From contig NZ_BMTQ01000004.1 of assembly GCF_014649755.1 (NCBI RefSeq), positions 248,001 to 312,000 on the forward strand: DNA of 64,000 nucleotides. The letters are read 5' to 3'. This DNA is from Streptomyces litmocidini. Lineage in GTDB: Bacteria; Actinomycetota; Actinomycetes; Streptomycetales; Streptomycetaceae. Positions 9,887 to 18,454 of this stretch are shown here, in pieces. The notes under the pieces were generated by a model. That model worked only from the letters and a program-made list of their open reading frames with translations, was not told the DNA's origin and searched no databases. Both the position numbers and the translations under genes were made by a program. Positions within the stretch are counted from its first letter, which is position 1, and each line of letters begins with the position of its first letter.

Positions 9887-11221
9887 TCAGGACAGGGTCA
9901 GCGTGAGCACGCCCGCGTACGAGCCGGGCGCGGTGAACGCCGGGACGTCGAGGGAGAGCTGGGCGTCGACGGTGAACTCGCCGCCCGTGAGGGCGCCGTT
10001 CGGGGTGGAGGCGAGGGTCGCGCCGCCGCTGCCGACCGGCCCCGCCGAGCCGGCCGCGCAGGCGCTGGGGCTGCCGGCCCTGGCGGTGCAGGCGGGGGTC
10101 CAGCTGAGCCTGTCGCCGCCGATGGCGCCGCCGGGTCCGGTGAAGTCGGTGACCTTGCCCGTCAGGGACCAGCCGGCGGGGCCGCCGCGGAAGTCCTTGA
10201 CGGTCACCGTCTGCAGGGCGCCGGTGGCCGCGCCGCCCGCGCCGAAGTCGACGGAGGACAGCTGGACGGCGTCCCCGGCCTGCGTCATGGACAGTTCGCC
10301 GGGCGTGACGGCCGCCGTGATCGTCTGGCTGTTCGGCGGGGCCGGGACGACCACCTTGTACGCGACGGGGCCCGCGCCCTTCTCGGAGTCCCAGGCCGCG
10401 CCCTCGTACGCCACGATCCCGGTGGTCGCCGGGTCGTTGACCTTCAGGCGCGCGGCGAAACCGCCCTCGCTGTCGGTCGTGACGGTCATCCGGTCGGCGG
10501 TCTCCGCCGCTCCGGCGCGGCCGGCGACGGTGACCTCGGTGAGCGGGGTGAACTTCGAGCCGGTGACGGTGACCCGGACGCCGGGGTCCCCGGAGGCGCC
10601 GTCGAGCTGGAGCGCGCGGGTGTTGGGATGGGCCGCGGGGCTCGCGACGACCGTCTCGGAGACCGGGGCGGGCGGGTCGGGCACCGTACAGGGGGTGTCC
10701 AGCTCCATGAGGTAGCTGGTGTGGATGTTGTAGTCGCCGGGCGAGAGGGTGATCGATCCCGCCTCGGTGGCGGTGAAGGTGCCCGTCATGGAGAAGGCCG
10801 GGAAGGAGCCCTTGCCGGGGACCGGCGGGTTCTTCTTGGGGCCGGTGACGGTGACCGTGCCGGTCTGGGCGCCACCGAGGACCACCTTGCCGCTGGGCGT
10901 CATGATGTCGGCCGGGAGCGCGAGGTCGACGGGGTTGGACGCGGCGGGCTTGGTGACGGTGTAGGTCACGGTCACGGTCTCGCCGACCTCGGGGCTGGCC
11001 TTGTCGACCGTGATCCGGGCGGTGGTGGTGCCCTCGATGGGCGGGATGCCGGCGATCGGCGGCGGGACGCAGCGGGTCCGGAAGTCCACCGACTGCGAGG
11101 TGGCCGTCGCGCCGGCCGGGGCGGCGAGCGCGCCCGTGCCGGCGAGCGCGAGGGCGGTGACGCCGAGGACGGCGGTCCAGCGCCGTCTTCGGGCCGCCGC
11201 CCGGGATCGGGTGAGTGCCAT
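9887..11221 (-). CDS. Secreted protein with DUF6801-like N-terminal and WxL-like C-terminal domain
   Basis: The protein has 444 residues. The start ATG sits behind a strong AGGAGGGGG site; the frame runs further upstream but without a ribosome site. A twin-basic signal peptide (RSRAAARRRR, then a hydrophobic core) ends near GALAAPAGA. The next 140 residues contain SVDFRTRCVPP, a GPKKNPP loop and a paired Cys (DTPCTVP), resembling actinobacterial DUF6801 domains. The last 170 residues contain AGWSLTGKVTDF and end YAGVLTLTLS, the WxL-domain pattern (Trp-x-Leu and a distal beta strand). It is probably held non-covalently on the cell wall with help from the following DUF916-like protein. The role is unknown. 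Confidence 0.7.
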   Translation of the reverse strand: MALTRSRAAARRRRWTAVLGVTALALAGTGALAAPAGATATSQSVDFRTRCVPPPIAGIPPIEGTTTARITVDKASPEVGETVTVTYTVTKPAASNPVDLALPADIMTPSGKVVLGGAQTGTVTVTGPKKNPPVPGKGSFPAFSMTGTFTATEAGSITLSPGDYNIHTSYLMELDTPCTVPDPPAPVSETVVASPAAHPNTRALQLDGASGDPGVRVTVTGSKFTPLTEVTVAGRAGAAETADRMTVTTDSEGGFAARLKVNDPATTGIVAYEGAAWDSEKGAGPVAYKVVVPAPPNSQTITAAVTPGELSMTQAGDAVQLSSVDFGAGGAATGALQTVTVKDFRGGPAGWSLTGKVTDFTGPGGAIGGDRLSWTPACTARAGSPSACAAGSAGPVGSGGATLASTPNGALTGGEFTVDAQLSLDVPAFTAPGSYAGVLTLTLS

Positions 11222-11376
11222 GGTGTGCCCCCTCCTGAGGGATGAGTGGGCGCCATTGACGGCTGCGTGCGGAGAGAAGTCAATGGCGTCGAAACACATC
11301 GACTGATGACCCATCAGATACTGGCAAGATCGGCGCGTTTCCGTCGTTTCCGCAGGTCACGACAGATCACGACAGA

Positions 11377-11405
11377 GACCGGTGCCGCCCTGGGCGACAC
11401 CGGTC
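11377..11405 (-). terminator. Terminator of the small secreted-protein gene
   Basis: GACCGGTG and CACCGGTC form perfect 8-bp arms, with further internal pairing (CGCCC with GGGCG). The hairpin lies 16 bp downstream of the stop codon. Confidence 0.75.
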
Positions 11406-11421
11406 CGGGTGGGAACGGGGC

Positions 11422-11901
11422 TCAGCCGAAGACGAACGGGCCCGGCGACTGCGAGGTCACCGCGTCACAGTTCACCGTGACCCCGAAGATCACCATCTTG
11501 AGGGCGACCCCCGCGAAGTACGAGTTGAGGCTGTCGCCCGAGGCCACGGTCCCGCTCAGCGGGCCCATGACGACGGACTGTCCGGCGGCGCGCGCCGGGT
11601 TCTTCTTCCCGGTGAAGACCCGGGTGCCGCCGCCGGCCCTGGCCAGCGTCAGGGTCGAGCTGATGGTGTCGGTGCCGACCGCGATCGGCGTGGTGACGGA
11701 GGAGCTGACGGTGATGGTCGCGGCGGTGCCGCTCTGCGTGGCCGTGAGGGTGGCGGCGCCACCGCCCCAGCTGCCGCAGTCGTACGTCGCCGTGGCCGAG
11801 CCCGGCGCGACGGCGCCGGCCGTCGGGGCGAAGGCGAGTCCGGCGGCGGCGAGCGCCCCGGTGAGTACCGCGACGGTCCCTAAGGTGCTTCTGCTTCTCA
11901 T
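11422..11901 (-). CDS. Small secreted beta-rich protein, paralogue-like to its WxL neighbour
   Basis: This 159-residue exported protein has a signal peptide (MRSRSTLGTVAVLTGALAAA, cleavage near AGAVA). The mature part has one Cys near each end (ATYDCGSW and VTVNCDAV) that could form a disulfide. Between them FTGKKNPARAAG, followed by MGPLSGTVASGDSLN, mirrors the VTGPKKNPPVPGKG region of the next gene. So the two share a domain of the DUF6801 type. Its own terminator follows, and a long leader precedes the WxL-like gene, so they may be separately transcribed. No enzymatic motif is visible. It is most likely a surface or extracellular structural protein. Confidence 0.6.
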   Translation of the reverse strand: MRSRSTLGTVAVLTGALAAAGLAFAPTAGAVAPGSATATYDCGSWGGGAATLTATQSGTAATITVSSSVTTPIAVGTDTISSTLTLARAGGGTRVFTGKKNPARAAGQSVVMGPLSGTVASGDSLNSYFAGVALKMVIFGVTVNCDAVTSQSPGPFVFG

Positions 11902-12057
11902 GGCGGGTTCGAACCCCTTCCGATACCGAACGCAGGGGTGCGGACACTGCGTGGACGATGGAGATCTGACGGTCCGTCGGACGAACCGCTGTCATTGACG
12001 CGCAGACCGCCGGGGAAGGCAAGAGAAGGTGCGGTGATCCTTCACGAACGCAGAAGG

Positions 12058-12092
12058 ACGGTGGAGCCCGGCATGCCGCCGGGCTCCACCGT
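12058..12092 (-). terminator. Terminator of the CDA-like gene
   Basis: A perfect 15-bp inverted repeat (ACGGTGGAGCCCGGC, 5-nt loop ATGCC) lies 19 bp after the stop codon. Confidence 0.85.
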
Positions 12093-12111
12093 CCTGTTCC
12101 CGCCGCCCGGC

Positions 12112-12474
12112 TCAGCCCGCCGTGACCGCCGCGCGCAGCTTGCCGTCGGGACCCGCGAGCAGCACCGGGGTCTCCGGGCCGCCCAGGTCCCGTACGGCCG
12201 CGCGGTCCTCCTCCGAGGCGGCCTCGGCGCTCGACACCACGGCCGCCGCCTCCAGGGACTCGGCACCGCTGGCCACGGCCATCGCGACCGCGGTCCGCAG
12301 GGCGCTCAGCTTGAGCGACTCCAGCTCCACGGTGCCGGCCACATAGGTGCGGCCCGTCTCGTCGCGCACGGCCGCGCCCTCGGGCACGCCGTTGCGGGCG
12401 CGGGCGCTCCGCGCAAGGGTGATGATCTTGAGGTCCTCGGCGCCGAGGTCGCCGTGCTCGCTGCTGAGTGTCAT
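12112..12474 (-). CDS. Cytidine-deaminase-fold protein lacking the zinc site
   Basis: The protein has 120 residues. It belongs to the group usually annotated as cytidine deaminase next to era in Streptomyces (KIITLARSARARNGVPEGAA, then AGTVELESLKLSALRTAVAMA). A working deaminase needs a Cys/His-A-E motif and a PCxxC motif for zinc. This protein contains no cysteine at all, and the position of the HAE/CAE motif is taken by AGTVELESL. It therefore keeps the fold but cannot use the standard catalysis. Roles could be nucleoside binding or regulation. Its place between corC and era is conserved, but here both sides are flanked by inserted cassettes. Confidence 0.8.
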   Translation of the reverse strand: MTLSSEHGDLGAEDLKIITLARSARARNGVPEGAAVRDETGRTYVAGTVELESLKLSALRTAVAMAVASGAESLEAAAVVSSAEAASEEDRAAVRDLGGPETPVLLAGPDGKLRAAVTAG

Positions 12475-12583
12475 GGAGCGAGCATAGGTCGCGGCCCGGG
12501 CCGTGCCCGGTCCGGTCTCAGCCCGTGATCGCCCGCGGTCTCAGCCCGCGACCGGCCGGGGGGCCACCGCCGACCGCCCGGGA

Positions 12584-13471
12584 TCAGCCCGCGACCGGGT
12601 ACATCGCCCCGCGGCGACCCTCCGGCGACACCAGCCACTCCAGCTTCTCGGCCGTGTCCGCCTCGGGGAGGGGGGTGTGCATCACGATGACCAGGTCCGG
12701 GCGGGCCGGGACCCTGAGCTGGGTGGCCTCCACGACCAGCGTCCCGACCAGCGGGTGCTCCATCTCCTTGCGGTTCTGGCCGCCCGGCAGGACGTCCCGC
12801 CGCTCCCACAGCTCCGCGAACTCCGGGCTGAGCTCCTTGGCCTCCTCGACCACCGCCCGGAAGCCCTCGTCGTCCGGGCACTCGGAGCACGCCGAACGGA
12901 ACTGCGCGACGACCTTCGGCGCCAGCTCCTCCCAGCGCTTGGACCGCGAGCGGTACAGCGGGTCCGTGAAGAACGCGGTCAGGCAGTTCTGCACGATCTC
13001 CTTGCGCATGCCGAGCACGATCGCCGCCGCGTCGTTCCACATCACGGTGTTCCAGTACTGGTCCATGATGTGCGCCGGGAACGGCATCCACGCGTCGATG
13101 AGCCGCCGCAGGCCGTGGCACATGTCCAGGTCCTCCGGGGCCGCCTCCAGCGGCGGCGGGTTCAGCGCCGCCAGGACGTACAGATGGCGCCGCTCGGCCG
13201 GGCTCAGCCGCAGCACCCGCGCCACCGAGTCGAGGACCTGCGGGGAGACCGTGATGTCCCGGCCCTGCTCCAGCCACTGGTACCAGGAGACCCCGACGCC
13301 CGCGAGGACCGCGACCTCCTCGCGGCGCAGGCCCGGCGTGCGACGGCGCGCACCGCCGTCCGGAAGTCCCGCCTCGGCAGGGCTGATCCGGGCCCGACGG
13401 CTCATCAGGAACTCGCGCAGTTCGCCGAGTCGGTGCCGCTTCGCGCCGGCACTCTCGAGAGCGGTGGCCAC
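12584..13471 (-). CDS. XRE-family regulator with MmyB-like ligand-binding domain
   Basis: The protein has 295 residues. An N-terminal helix-turn-helix (about residues 12-85) contains RRRTPGLRREEVAVLAGVGV and SWYQWLEQGRDITVS. A C-terminal MmyB-like (MLTR_LBD) domain, which in this family binds a small, often fatty-acid-like ligand, contains WNTVMWNDAAA and the SPEFAELWERRDV signature. The GTG start lies 5 bases behind GGAGGAAG. It is divergent from an MFS exporter gene, with a 102-bp shared promoter region holding a TGGT-N6-ACCA site, so it most likely represses that exporter until a ligand binds. A second such pair lies near 55 kb. Confidence 0.9.
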   Translation of the reverse strand: MATALESAGAKRHRLGELREFLMSRRARISPAEAGLPDGGARRRTPGLRREEVAVLAGVGVSWYQWLEQGRDITVSPQVLDSVARVLRLSPAERRHLYVLAALNPPPLEAAPEDLDMCHGLRRLIDAWMPFPAHIMDQYWNTVMWNDAAAIVLGMRKEIVQNCLTAFFTDPLYRSRSKRWEELAPKVVAQFRSACSECPDDEGFRAVVEEAKELSPEFAELWERRDVLPGGQNRKEMEHPLVGTLVVEATQLRVPARPDLVIVMHTPLPEADTAEKLEWLVSPEGRRGAMYPVAG

Positions 13472-13506
13472 GTGTGCTTCCTCCCCCTGGACGCATGGTG
13501 GATGCC

Positions 13507-13520
13507 TGGTGGTGCGACCA
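13507..13520. promoter_or_regulatory. Candidate operator TGGT-N6-ACCA between XRE and MFS genes
   Basis: TGGTGGTGCGACCA is an inverted repeat with 4-bp arms in the 102-bp divergent promoter region. The same TGGT-N6-ACCA spacing appears in the corresponding gap of the second XRE/MFS pair in this window. This suggests a common binding site for the two related regulators. Confidence 0.4.
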
Positions 13521-13573
13521 ACAGGATAAGTACCCGCTCCCCGGCGTTGTTCCCGTCCGCCGAAGGTGGGGGC

Positions 13574-14995
13574 ATGGCAACGACGACCACCCCGCCCGAG
13601 TCCCCCGCCTCCGTCTCCCCCGCCGCCGCCCCGGCCGCTCCCCCGGCCCTCACCGGCCGCGACCGGCTCGTCCTCTTCGTCCTGTGCGCCGCCCAGTTCA
13701 TGGTGGCCCTCGACTTCTCCGTCCTGAACGTCGCGCTGCCCGTCCTCGGCGCCGACCTGCGCTTCGACCCGTCCGCCCTCCAGTGGGCAGTCACCGCCTT
13801 CGCCCTCCCCTCCGGCGGCTTCCTGCTCCTGTTCGGCCGGATCGGCGACCTCTTCGGCCGCAAGAGGCTCTTCCTCTCCGGCCTCGTGCTCTTCGGCGCG
13901 GCCTCCCTGCTCGCCACCCTCGCCTGGAGCCCCGGCGCCTTCCTCGCCGGCCGGGCCCTCCAGGGCCTGGGCGCGGCGGCGATCGTGCCGACCGGCATGG
14001 CGCTGCTCACCACCGTCTTCCCCGAGGGCCCGCTGCGGGCCAGGGCGCTCGGCATCTCCGGCACCCTGATGTCCCTGGGGTTCACCATCGGCATGGTGCT
14101 CGGCGGGGTCATGACCGACACCCTCGGCTGGCGCTCCACGATGGCCCTGCTCGCCGTCTTCACGCTGGTCGTGCTGCCGCTCGCCCCGGGCCTGCTGCCC
14201 GAGTCCCGCACCCCCGAGCGGCCCCGCCTCGACGTGCCCGGCGCGATGACCGTCACCGGCGGTCTGCTCTCCCTGATCTACGCCCTGACGACGGCGGCCG
14301 AGCGCGGCTTCGGCGGCGTGGACGTCCCGGTCGCCCTCGCCCTGGGCGTGCTGCTGCTCGTGGCCTTCGGCGTGATCGAGTCCCGGCACCCGGCCCCGCT
14401 GGTCTCGCTGCCGGTGCTGCGCCGCCGTACCGTCGCCTTCGGCAACCTGGGCGGTCTGGTCACCTTCTCGATGATGTCGACGATCGTCTTCGTCCTGACC
14501 CTGTACCTGCAGGAGACCCTCGGCCTCTCGGCCTTCGCCTCCGGCATCGTCTTCGGCGTCCAGGGCGCCTTCTCGATCCTCGCCGGCATGATCACCCCGA
14601 AGGTGATCGGCCGCTTCGGCGCCCACCGCACGCTGGTGGTCTCGCTCGTCGGGCAGGGCCTGCTCACCGCCGCGATCCTCGGCGTCGGCCGGGAGTCCGG
14701 CGCGGTCCTGGCGACCGTGGCCGTCTCCCTGGCGTCGATGCTGCACCTCGGCGCGATCATCTCGTACGGCGTGACCGTCACCTCCGGCGTCCGCGACGAG
14801 GAGCAGGGGCTGGCGACCGGTCTGGTCACCACCACCCAGCAGGTCGGTCTCACGGTCGGCATCCCGCTGCTCGGGGTGCTCGCCACCACCGGCCCGGACC
14901 TCTTCGCCGGTGTCCGCACGGTGATCGCCCTGGACGCGGCGATCGTGCTGGGCGCGGCGGCCGTGGTCGCCCTCGGCCTGCGGCGCCGGTCCTGA
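13574..14995 (+). CDS. MFS transporter, DHA2 (14-helix) drug-exporter type
   Basis: This 473-residue membrane protein begins its first helix with LVLFVLCAAQFMVALDFSVLNVALP, a motif D1-like segment (LD.S.VNVALP) of the EmrB/QacA group. GRIGDLFGRKRLF is motif A, and RALQGLGAAAIVPTGMALL is the motif B/C region. About 14 hydrophobic segments follow. It should expel a toxic or signalling compound using the proton gradient. It is divergent from the XRE/MmyB-like regulator, and the exported compound may be that regulator's ligand. The ATG follows GGTGGGGGC. The substrate is unknown. Confidence 0.9.
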   Translation: MATTTTPPESPASVSPAAAPAAPPALTGRDRLVLFVLCAAQFMVALDFSVLNVALPVLGADLRFDPSALQWAVTAFALPSGGFLLLFGRIGDLFGRKRLFLSGLVLFGAASLLATLAWSPGAFLAGRALQGLGAAAIVPTGMALLTTVFPEGPLRARALGISGTLMSLGFTIGMVLGGVMTDTLGWRSTMALLAVFTLVVLPLAPGLLPESRTPERPRLDVPGAMTVTGGLLSLIYALTTAAERGFGGVDVPVALALGVLLLVAFGVIESRHPAPLVSLPVLRRRTVAFGNLGGLVTFSMMSTIVFVLTLYLQETLGLSAFASGIVFGVQGAFSILAGMITPKVIGRFGAHRTLVVSLVGQGLLTAAILGVGRESGAVLATVAVSLASMLHLGAIISYGVTVTSGVRDEEQGLATGLVTTTQQVGLTVGIPLLGVLATTGPDLFAGVRTVIALDAAIVLGAAAVVALGLRRRS

Positions 14996-15025
14996 AACCG
15001 GGGCACGGCCTGCCGGGGCCGGACC

Positions 15026-15115
15026 CGTACGGCCCCGGCCCGTCGGGACCCGGCCCGTCGGGACCCGGCCCGTCGGGACCCGGCCCGTCGGGACCCGGCC
15101 CGTACGGCCTCGGCC
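15026..15115. repeat. 15-bp tandem repeat downstream of the MFS gene
   Basis: Four perfect copies of CGTCGGGACCCGGCC are flanked on both sides by degenerate copies (CGTACGGCCCCGGCC and CGTACGGCCTCGGCC). The array starts 30 bp after the exporter stop and ends before the convergent YjbR gene. One plus frame would read a collagen-like GPSGP repeat, but no start or ribosome site serves it. Confidence 0.85.
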
Positions 15116-15149
15116 ACGGCCCGCCGGAGCCGTGTCCGTACGGCCCCGG

Positions 15150-15503
15150 CTACGGCCTGTCGAGGCGGAGCCGTACGGCCTTCGGCAGACCCGCGACCAC
15201 CAGGTCGTACGAGTCCTCGACGAGCTCCCGGACCATCCGGTCCGGGAGCTCTCCGACGGTCACGGTGTTCCAGTGCCGCTTGTTCATGTGGTACCCGGGA
15301 GCGATCGCCGGGTGCTCCTCGCGGAGCCGTACCGCCTCGTCCGGATCGCACTTGAGGTTGACCCGCAGCGGCTCGGCGTCGAGCCACGAGAGCGCGAACA
15401 TCTTCCCGGCGACCTTGAAGACGGAGGTGTCGGGACCGAACGGGAACTCCTCGGACGCGTCGTTGAAGTCCAGGCAGAGGGTCCGCAGCTCGTCGGGGGT
15501 CAT
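15150..15503 (-). CDS. MmcQ/YjbR family protein
   Basis: This 117-residue single-domain protein of the MmcQ/YjbR fold begins [20 protein letters not shown] and contains FKVAGKMFALSW, LRVNLKCDP, HMNKRHWNTV and the final SYDLVVAGLPKAVR. All are typical of this small alpha/beta family, which has a CyaY-like fold and is proposed to bind DNA. Its start overlaps the stop of the corC-like gene as ATGA, with GGAGGAG upstream, so it is the last gene of the phoH-ybeY-corC transcript. The cellular role is not established. Confidence 0.85.
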   Translation of the reverse strand: MTPDELRTLCLDFNDASEEFPFGPDTSVFKVAGKMFALSWLDAEPLRVNLKCDPDEAVRLREEHPAIAPGYHMNKRHWNTVTVGELPDRMVRELVEDSYDLVVAGLPKAVRLRLDRP

Positions 15504-16795
15504 TCCGGCTCCTCCTCCGGCTCCAGCGGTTCCACGAGCACGGTGACGATCTTGTTCCGCCGGCCGGCGGAGGCCTCGGCCGTCAGCCGCAGCGAGCGTC
15601 CGTCCGGCAGCTCCACGACCGCCCTGGCGCCCGAGATCGGGACCCGGCCGAGGGCCTTGGCGAGCAGACCGCCGACGGTCTCCACGTCCTCGTCGTCGTA
15701 CTCGTCGGGGCCGAAGCCGTACAGCTCGCCGAGGTCGCCGACGTCGAGGCGGGCGGTGACCCGGTAGCGGTCCTCGCCGAGGTCCTCGACGGGCGGCAGC
15801 TCCCGGTCGTACTCGTCGGTGATCTCGCCGACGATCTCCTCGAGGATGTCCTCGATGGTGACGATGCCCGCCGTGCCGCCGTACTCGTCGATGACGACGG
15901 CGACGTGGTTGCGCTCCTGCTGCATCTCGCGCAGCAGGTCGCCGGCGTTCTTGGTGTCGGGCACGAAGGCGGCGGGCCGCATCGCGGTGGACACCAGGTC
16001 GGCCTCGGAGTCCCGGTTGATGTGGGTCCGGCGGACCAGGTCCTTCAGGTAGACGATGCCGACGATGTCGTCCTCGTTCTCGCCGGTGACCGGTATCCGG
16101 GAGAAGCCGGAGCGCAGCGCGAGGGTGAGTGCCTGACGGATCGTCTTGTACCGCTCGATGCAGATGAGGTCGGTCCGGGGCACCATCACCTCGCGGACGA
16201 GGGTGTCGCCCAGCTCGAAGACCGAGTGCACCATCCGGCGCTCCTCGTCCTCGATCAGCGACTCCTGCTCGGCGAGGTCGACCATGGCCCGCAGCTCGGC
16301 CTCGGAGGCGAAGGGGCCCTTGCGGAAGCCCTTGCCGGGGGTCAGCGCGTTGCCGATGAGGATGAGCAGCTGCGGGATCGGGCCCATGATCCGGGCCAGC
16401 GGCAGCAGCACGTACGCGGCGGCGGTCGCCGTGTTCAGCGGGTGCTGGCGGCCGATGGTGCGCGGCGACACGCCGACGGCCACGTACGAGACGAGGACCA
16501 TCACCACGATGGCGACGAGGAGGGCCTCCCAGGTCTCCGGGAAGGCCTCCAGGCAGGCGTACGTGACGAGGACGCCGGCCGCCATCTCGCAGGCGACGCG
16601 GACGAGCAGCGCCACGTTGAGGTAGCGGGTCGGGTCGGCGGCGACCTGGGCGAGCTTCTCCGAGCCGCGCCGCCCGGAGCGGACGGCCTCGGCGGCGCGG
16701 AAGCTGGAGACGCGGGCGAGACCGGCCTCGGCGCAGGCGGCGAGCCAGGCGACGACGACCAGCGCGACCGCGCCGAAGATCAGCGAAGCGTCCAT
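15500..16795 (-). CDS. CorC/HlyC-type CBS-pair membrane protein (DUF21)
   Basis: This 431-residue membrane protein has an N-terminal DUF21/CNNM region with three to four helices (from [21 protein letters not shown] to about residue 145). Two CBS domains follow ([20 protein letters not shown] and [20 protein letters not shown], then [21 protein letters not shown]). The C-terminal CorC/HlyC domain contains [12 protein letters not shown]. Members are linked to Mg2+/Co2+ handling; the old name hemolysin is misleading. It follows ybeY by 5 bp and overlaps the yjbR-like start by 4 bp, so it belongs to the same operon. CBS domains usually bind adenine nucleotides. Confidence 0.92.
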   Translation of the reverse strand: MDASLIFGAVALVVVAWLAACAEAGLARVSSFRAAEAVRSGRRGSEKLAQVAADPTRYLNVALLVRVACEMAAGVLVTYACLEAFPETWEALLVAIVVMVLVSYVAVGVSPRTIGRQHPLNTATAAAYVLLPLARIMGPIPQLLILIGNALTPGKGFRKGPFASEAELRAMVDLAEQESLIEDEERRMVHSVFELGDTLVREVMVPRTDLICIERYKTIRQALTLALRSGFSRIPVTGENEDDIVGIVYLKDLVRRTHINRDSEADLVSTAMRPAAFVPDTKNAGDLLREMQQERNHVAVVIDEYGGTAGIVTIEDILEEIVGEITDEYDRELPPVEDLGEDRYRVTARLDVGDLGELYGFGPDEYDDEDVETVGGLLAKALGRVPISGARAVVELPDGRSLRLTAEASAGRRNKIVTVLVEPLEPEEEPE

Positions 16796-16800
16796 CGGGG

Positions 16801-17298
16801 TCAGGAGACGGTCGGCGCCGGGGACGGGCCGGTGAGCCCCTTCTCCGCGCGCCAGCCGTCGACGATCGCCGCCTGGAGGCCGAACATCTCGGCCTTCTCG
16901 TCCGGCTCCTCGTGGTCGTACCCGAGCAGGTGCAGCACGCCGTGGACGGTGAGGAGCTGGAGCTCCTCGTCCATGGAGTGCTGCGTCGGCGCGTCCTTGC
17001 CCTGCTGGGTGGCGACCTCGGGGCAGAGCACGATGTCGCCGAGGAGGCCCTGCGGGGGCTCCTCGTCGTCCTTCGACGGCGGGCGCAGCTCGTCCATCGG
17101 GAAGGACATGACGTCCGTCGGTCCGGGCAGGTCCATCCACTGGATGTGGAGCTGCTCCATCGCCTCCGCGTCCACGACGATCACCGAGAGCTCGGAGAGG
17201 GGGTGGATGCGCATGCGCGCGAGCGCGTAGCGGGCGATGTCGAGGATCGCCTGCTCGTCGACCTCGGTGCCGGACTCGTTGTTGACGTCGATCGACAT
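16801..17298 (-). CDS. ybeY: Endoribonuclease YbeY (rRNA maturation factor)
   Basis: This 165-residue protein has the UPF0054/YbeY zinc motif [11 protein letters not shown] (H-x3-H-x5-H) and the preceding MSFPMDE and LGDIVLCPE segments. YbeY takes part in 16S rRNA 3'-end maturation and in late 70S quality control, together with Era and PhoH-type proteins. It lies 12 bp after phoH and 5 bp before corC. The C-terminal tail after the zinc motif is short and Pro/Thr-rich. Identification is secure. Confidence 0.96.
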   Translation of the reverse strand: MSIDVNNESGTEVDEQAILDIARYALARMRIHPLSELSVIVVDAEAMEQLHIQWMDLPGPTDVMSFPMDELRPPSKDDEEPPQGLLGDIVLCPEVATQQGKDAPTQHSMDEELQLLTVHGVLHLLGYDHEEPDEKAEMFGLQAAIVDGWRAEKGLTGPSPAPTVS

Positions 17299-17310
17299 GT
17301 GCTGTTTCTG

Positions 17311-18348
17311 CTACTTCCCGTTGCGGCTGTCGTACTGCTCGTACGCGTCGACGATACGGCCGACGAGCTTGTGCCGGACGACATCCTGCGACGTGAGCGT
17401 CGAGAAGTGCACGTCCTGGACCCCCTCGAGGATGTCCCGGACCTGCCGCAGGCCGCTCTTCGTCCCGTTCGGCAGGTCGACCTGGGTCACGTCACCGGTG
17501 ATGACGATCTTCGAGTCGAAGCCGAGGCGGGTGAGGAACATCTTCATCTGCTCGGGGTTCGTGTTCTGCGCCTCGTCGAGGATGATGAACGCGTCGTTCA
17601 GCGTCCGTCCGCGCATGTACGCGAGCGGCGCGACCTCGATCGTCCCGCTCGCCATGAGCTTGGGGATCGAGTCGGGGTCGAGCATGTCGTGCAGGGCGTC
17701 GTAGAGCGGCCGCAGGTACGGGTCGATCTTCTCGTAGAGCGTGCCGGGCAGGAAGCCGAGGCGCTCGCCCGCCTCGACGGCGGGGCGGGTCAGGATGATC
17801 CGGGTGACCTGCTTGGACTGCAGGGCCTGGACCGCCTTCGCCATGGCGAGGTAGGTCTTGCCGGTGCCGGCGGGACCGATGCCGAAGACGATCGTGTGCT
17901 TGTCGATCGCGTCGACGTACCGCTTCTGGTTGAGCGTCTTGGGGCGGATCGTGCGGCCCCGGCTGGAGAGGATGTTCTGCGTGAGCACCTCGGCGGGGGT
18001 CTCCTCGCCGGCCTCCGCCGATCCGTTCTCGCTCGCCCTGAGCATGGCGATCGAGCGTTCCACTGCGTCCTCCGTCATCGGCTGACCGGTGCGGAGCACC
18101 AGCATCATCTCGTCGAACAGGCGTTGGATCAGGGCGACTTCCGTCGCGTCTCCGACCGCGCTGACCTGGTTGCCCCGCACGTGGATGTCGGTCTCCGGGA
18201 ACGACCGCTCGATCACGCGGAGCAGGGCGTCGCCCGAGCCGAGCAGGGTCACCATGGGGTGCTTCGCGGGGACGGTGAAGTGGGCGCGGGCCTGTCCGGG
18301 CGCCTCCTCGCGGGGCGCTCCGTCGTGGGCTGTGGGTGTGTGAGTCAT
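17311..18348 (-). CDS. PhoH-family P-loop ATPase
   Basis: This 345-residue protein has an N-terminal RNA-binding-like (KH-related) region to about residue 110. The ATPase core follows, with Walker [14 protein letters not shown], Walker [11 protein letters not shown] and [11 protein letters not shown] as the sensor segment. PhoH proteins are proposed RNA helicase or ATPase partners of YbeY. I chose the ATG of [10 protein letters not shown], because the 24 codons of open frame upstream have no ribosome site. It heads the phoH-ybeY-corC-yjbR operon. Antisense open frames over this region are shadows of its GC bias. Confidence 0.94.
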   Translation of the reverse strand: MTHTPTAHDGAPREEAPGQARAHFTVPAKHPMVTLLGSGDALLRVIERSFPETDIHVRGNQVSAVGDATEVALIQRLFDEMMLVLRTGQPMTEDAVERSIAMLRASENGSAEAGEETPAEVLTQNILSSRGRTIRPKTLNQKRYVDAIDKHTIVFGIGPAGTGKTYLAMAKAVQALQSKQVTRIILTRPAVEAGERLGFLPGTLYEKIDPYLRPLYDALHDMLDPDSIPKLMASGTIEVAPLAYMRGRTLNDAFIILDEAQNTNPEQMKMFLTRLGFDSKIVITGDVTQVDLPNGTKSGLRQVRDILEGVQDVHFSTLTSQDVVRHKLVGRIVDAYEQYDSRNGK

Positions 18349-18454
18349 GGGCCGGCACTGTGGCCTGCGCATACCTCCCGTTGCGGGGTCCTCGCCGCTC
18401 GACGACCTCTCGGCTACCAAGCCTACGACCAGGCGCCGACAAGGCCGTAGCGGT

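Noticed and set aside
15001..15130. Collagen-like GPSGP coding sequence
   Set aside because: The frame has no start or ribosome site, follows the exporter stop in a different frame, and is explained by the 15-bp DNA repeat.
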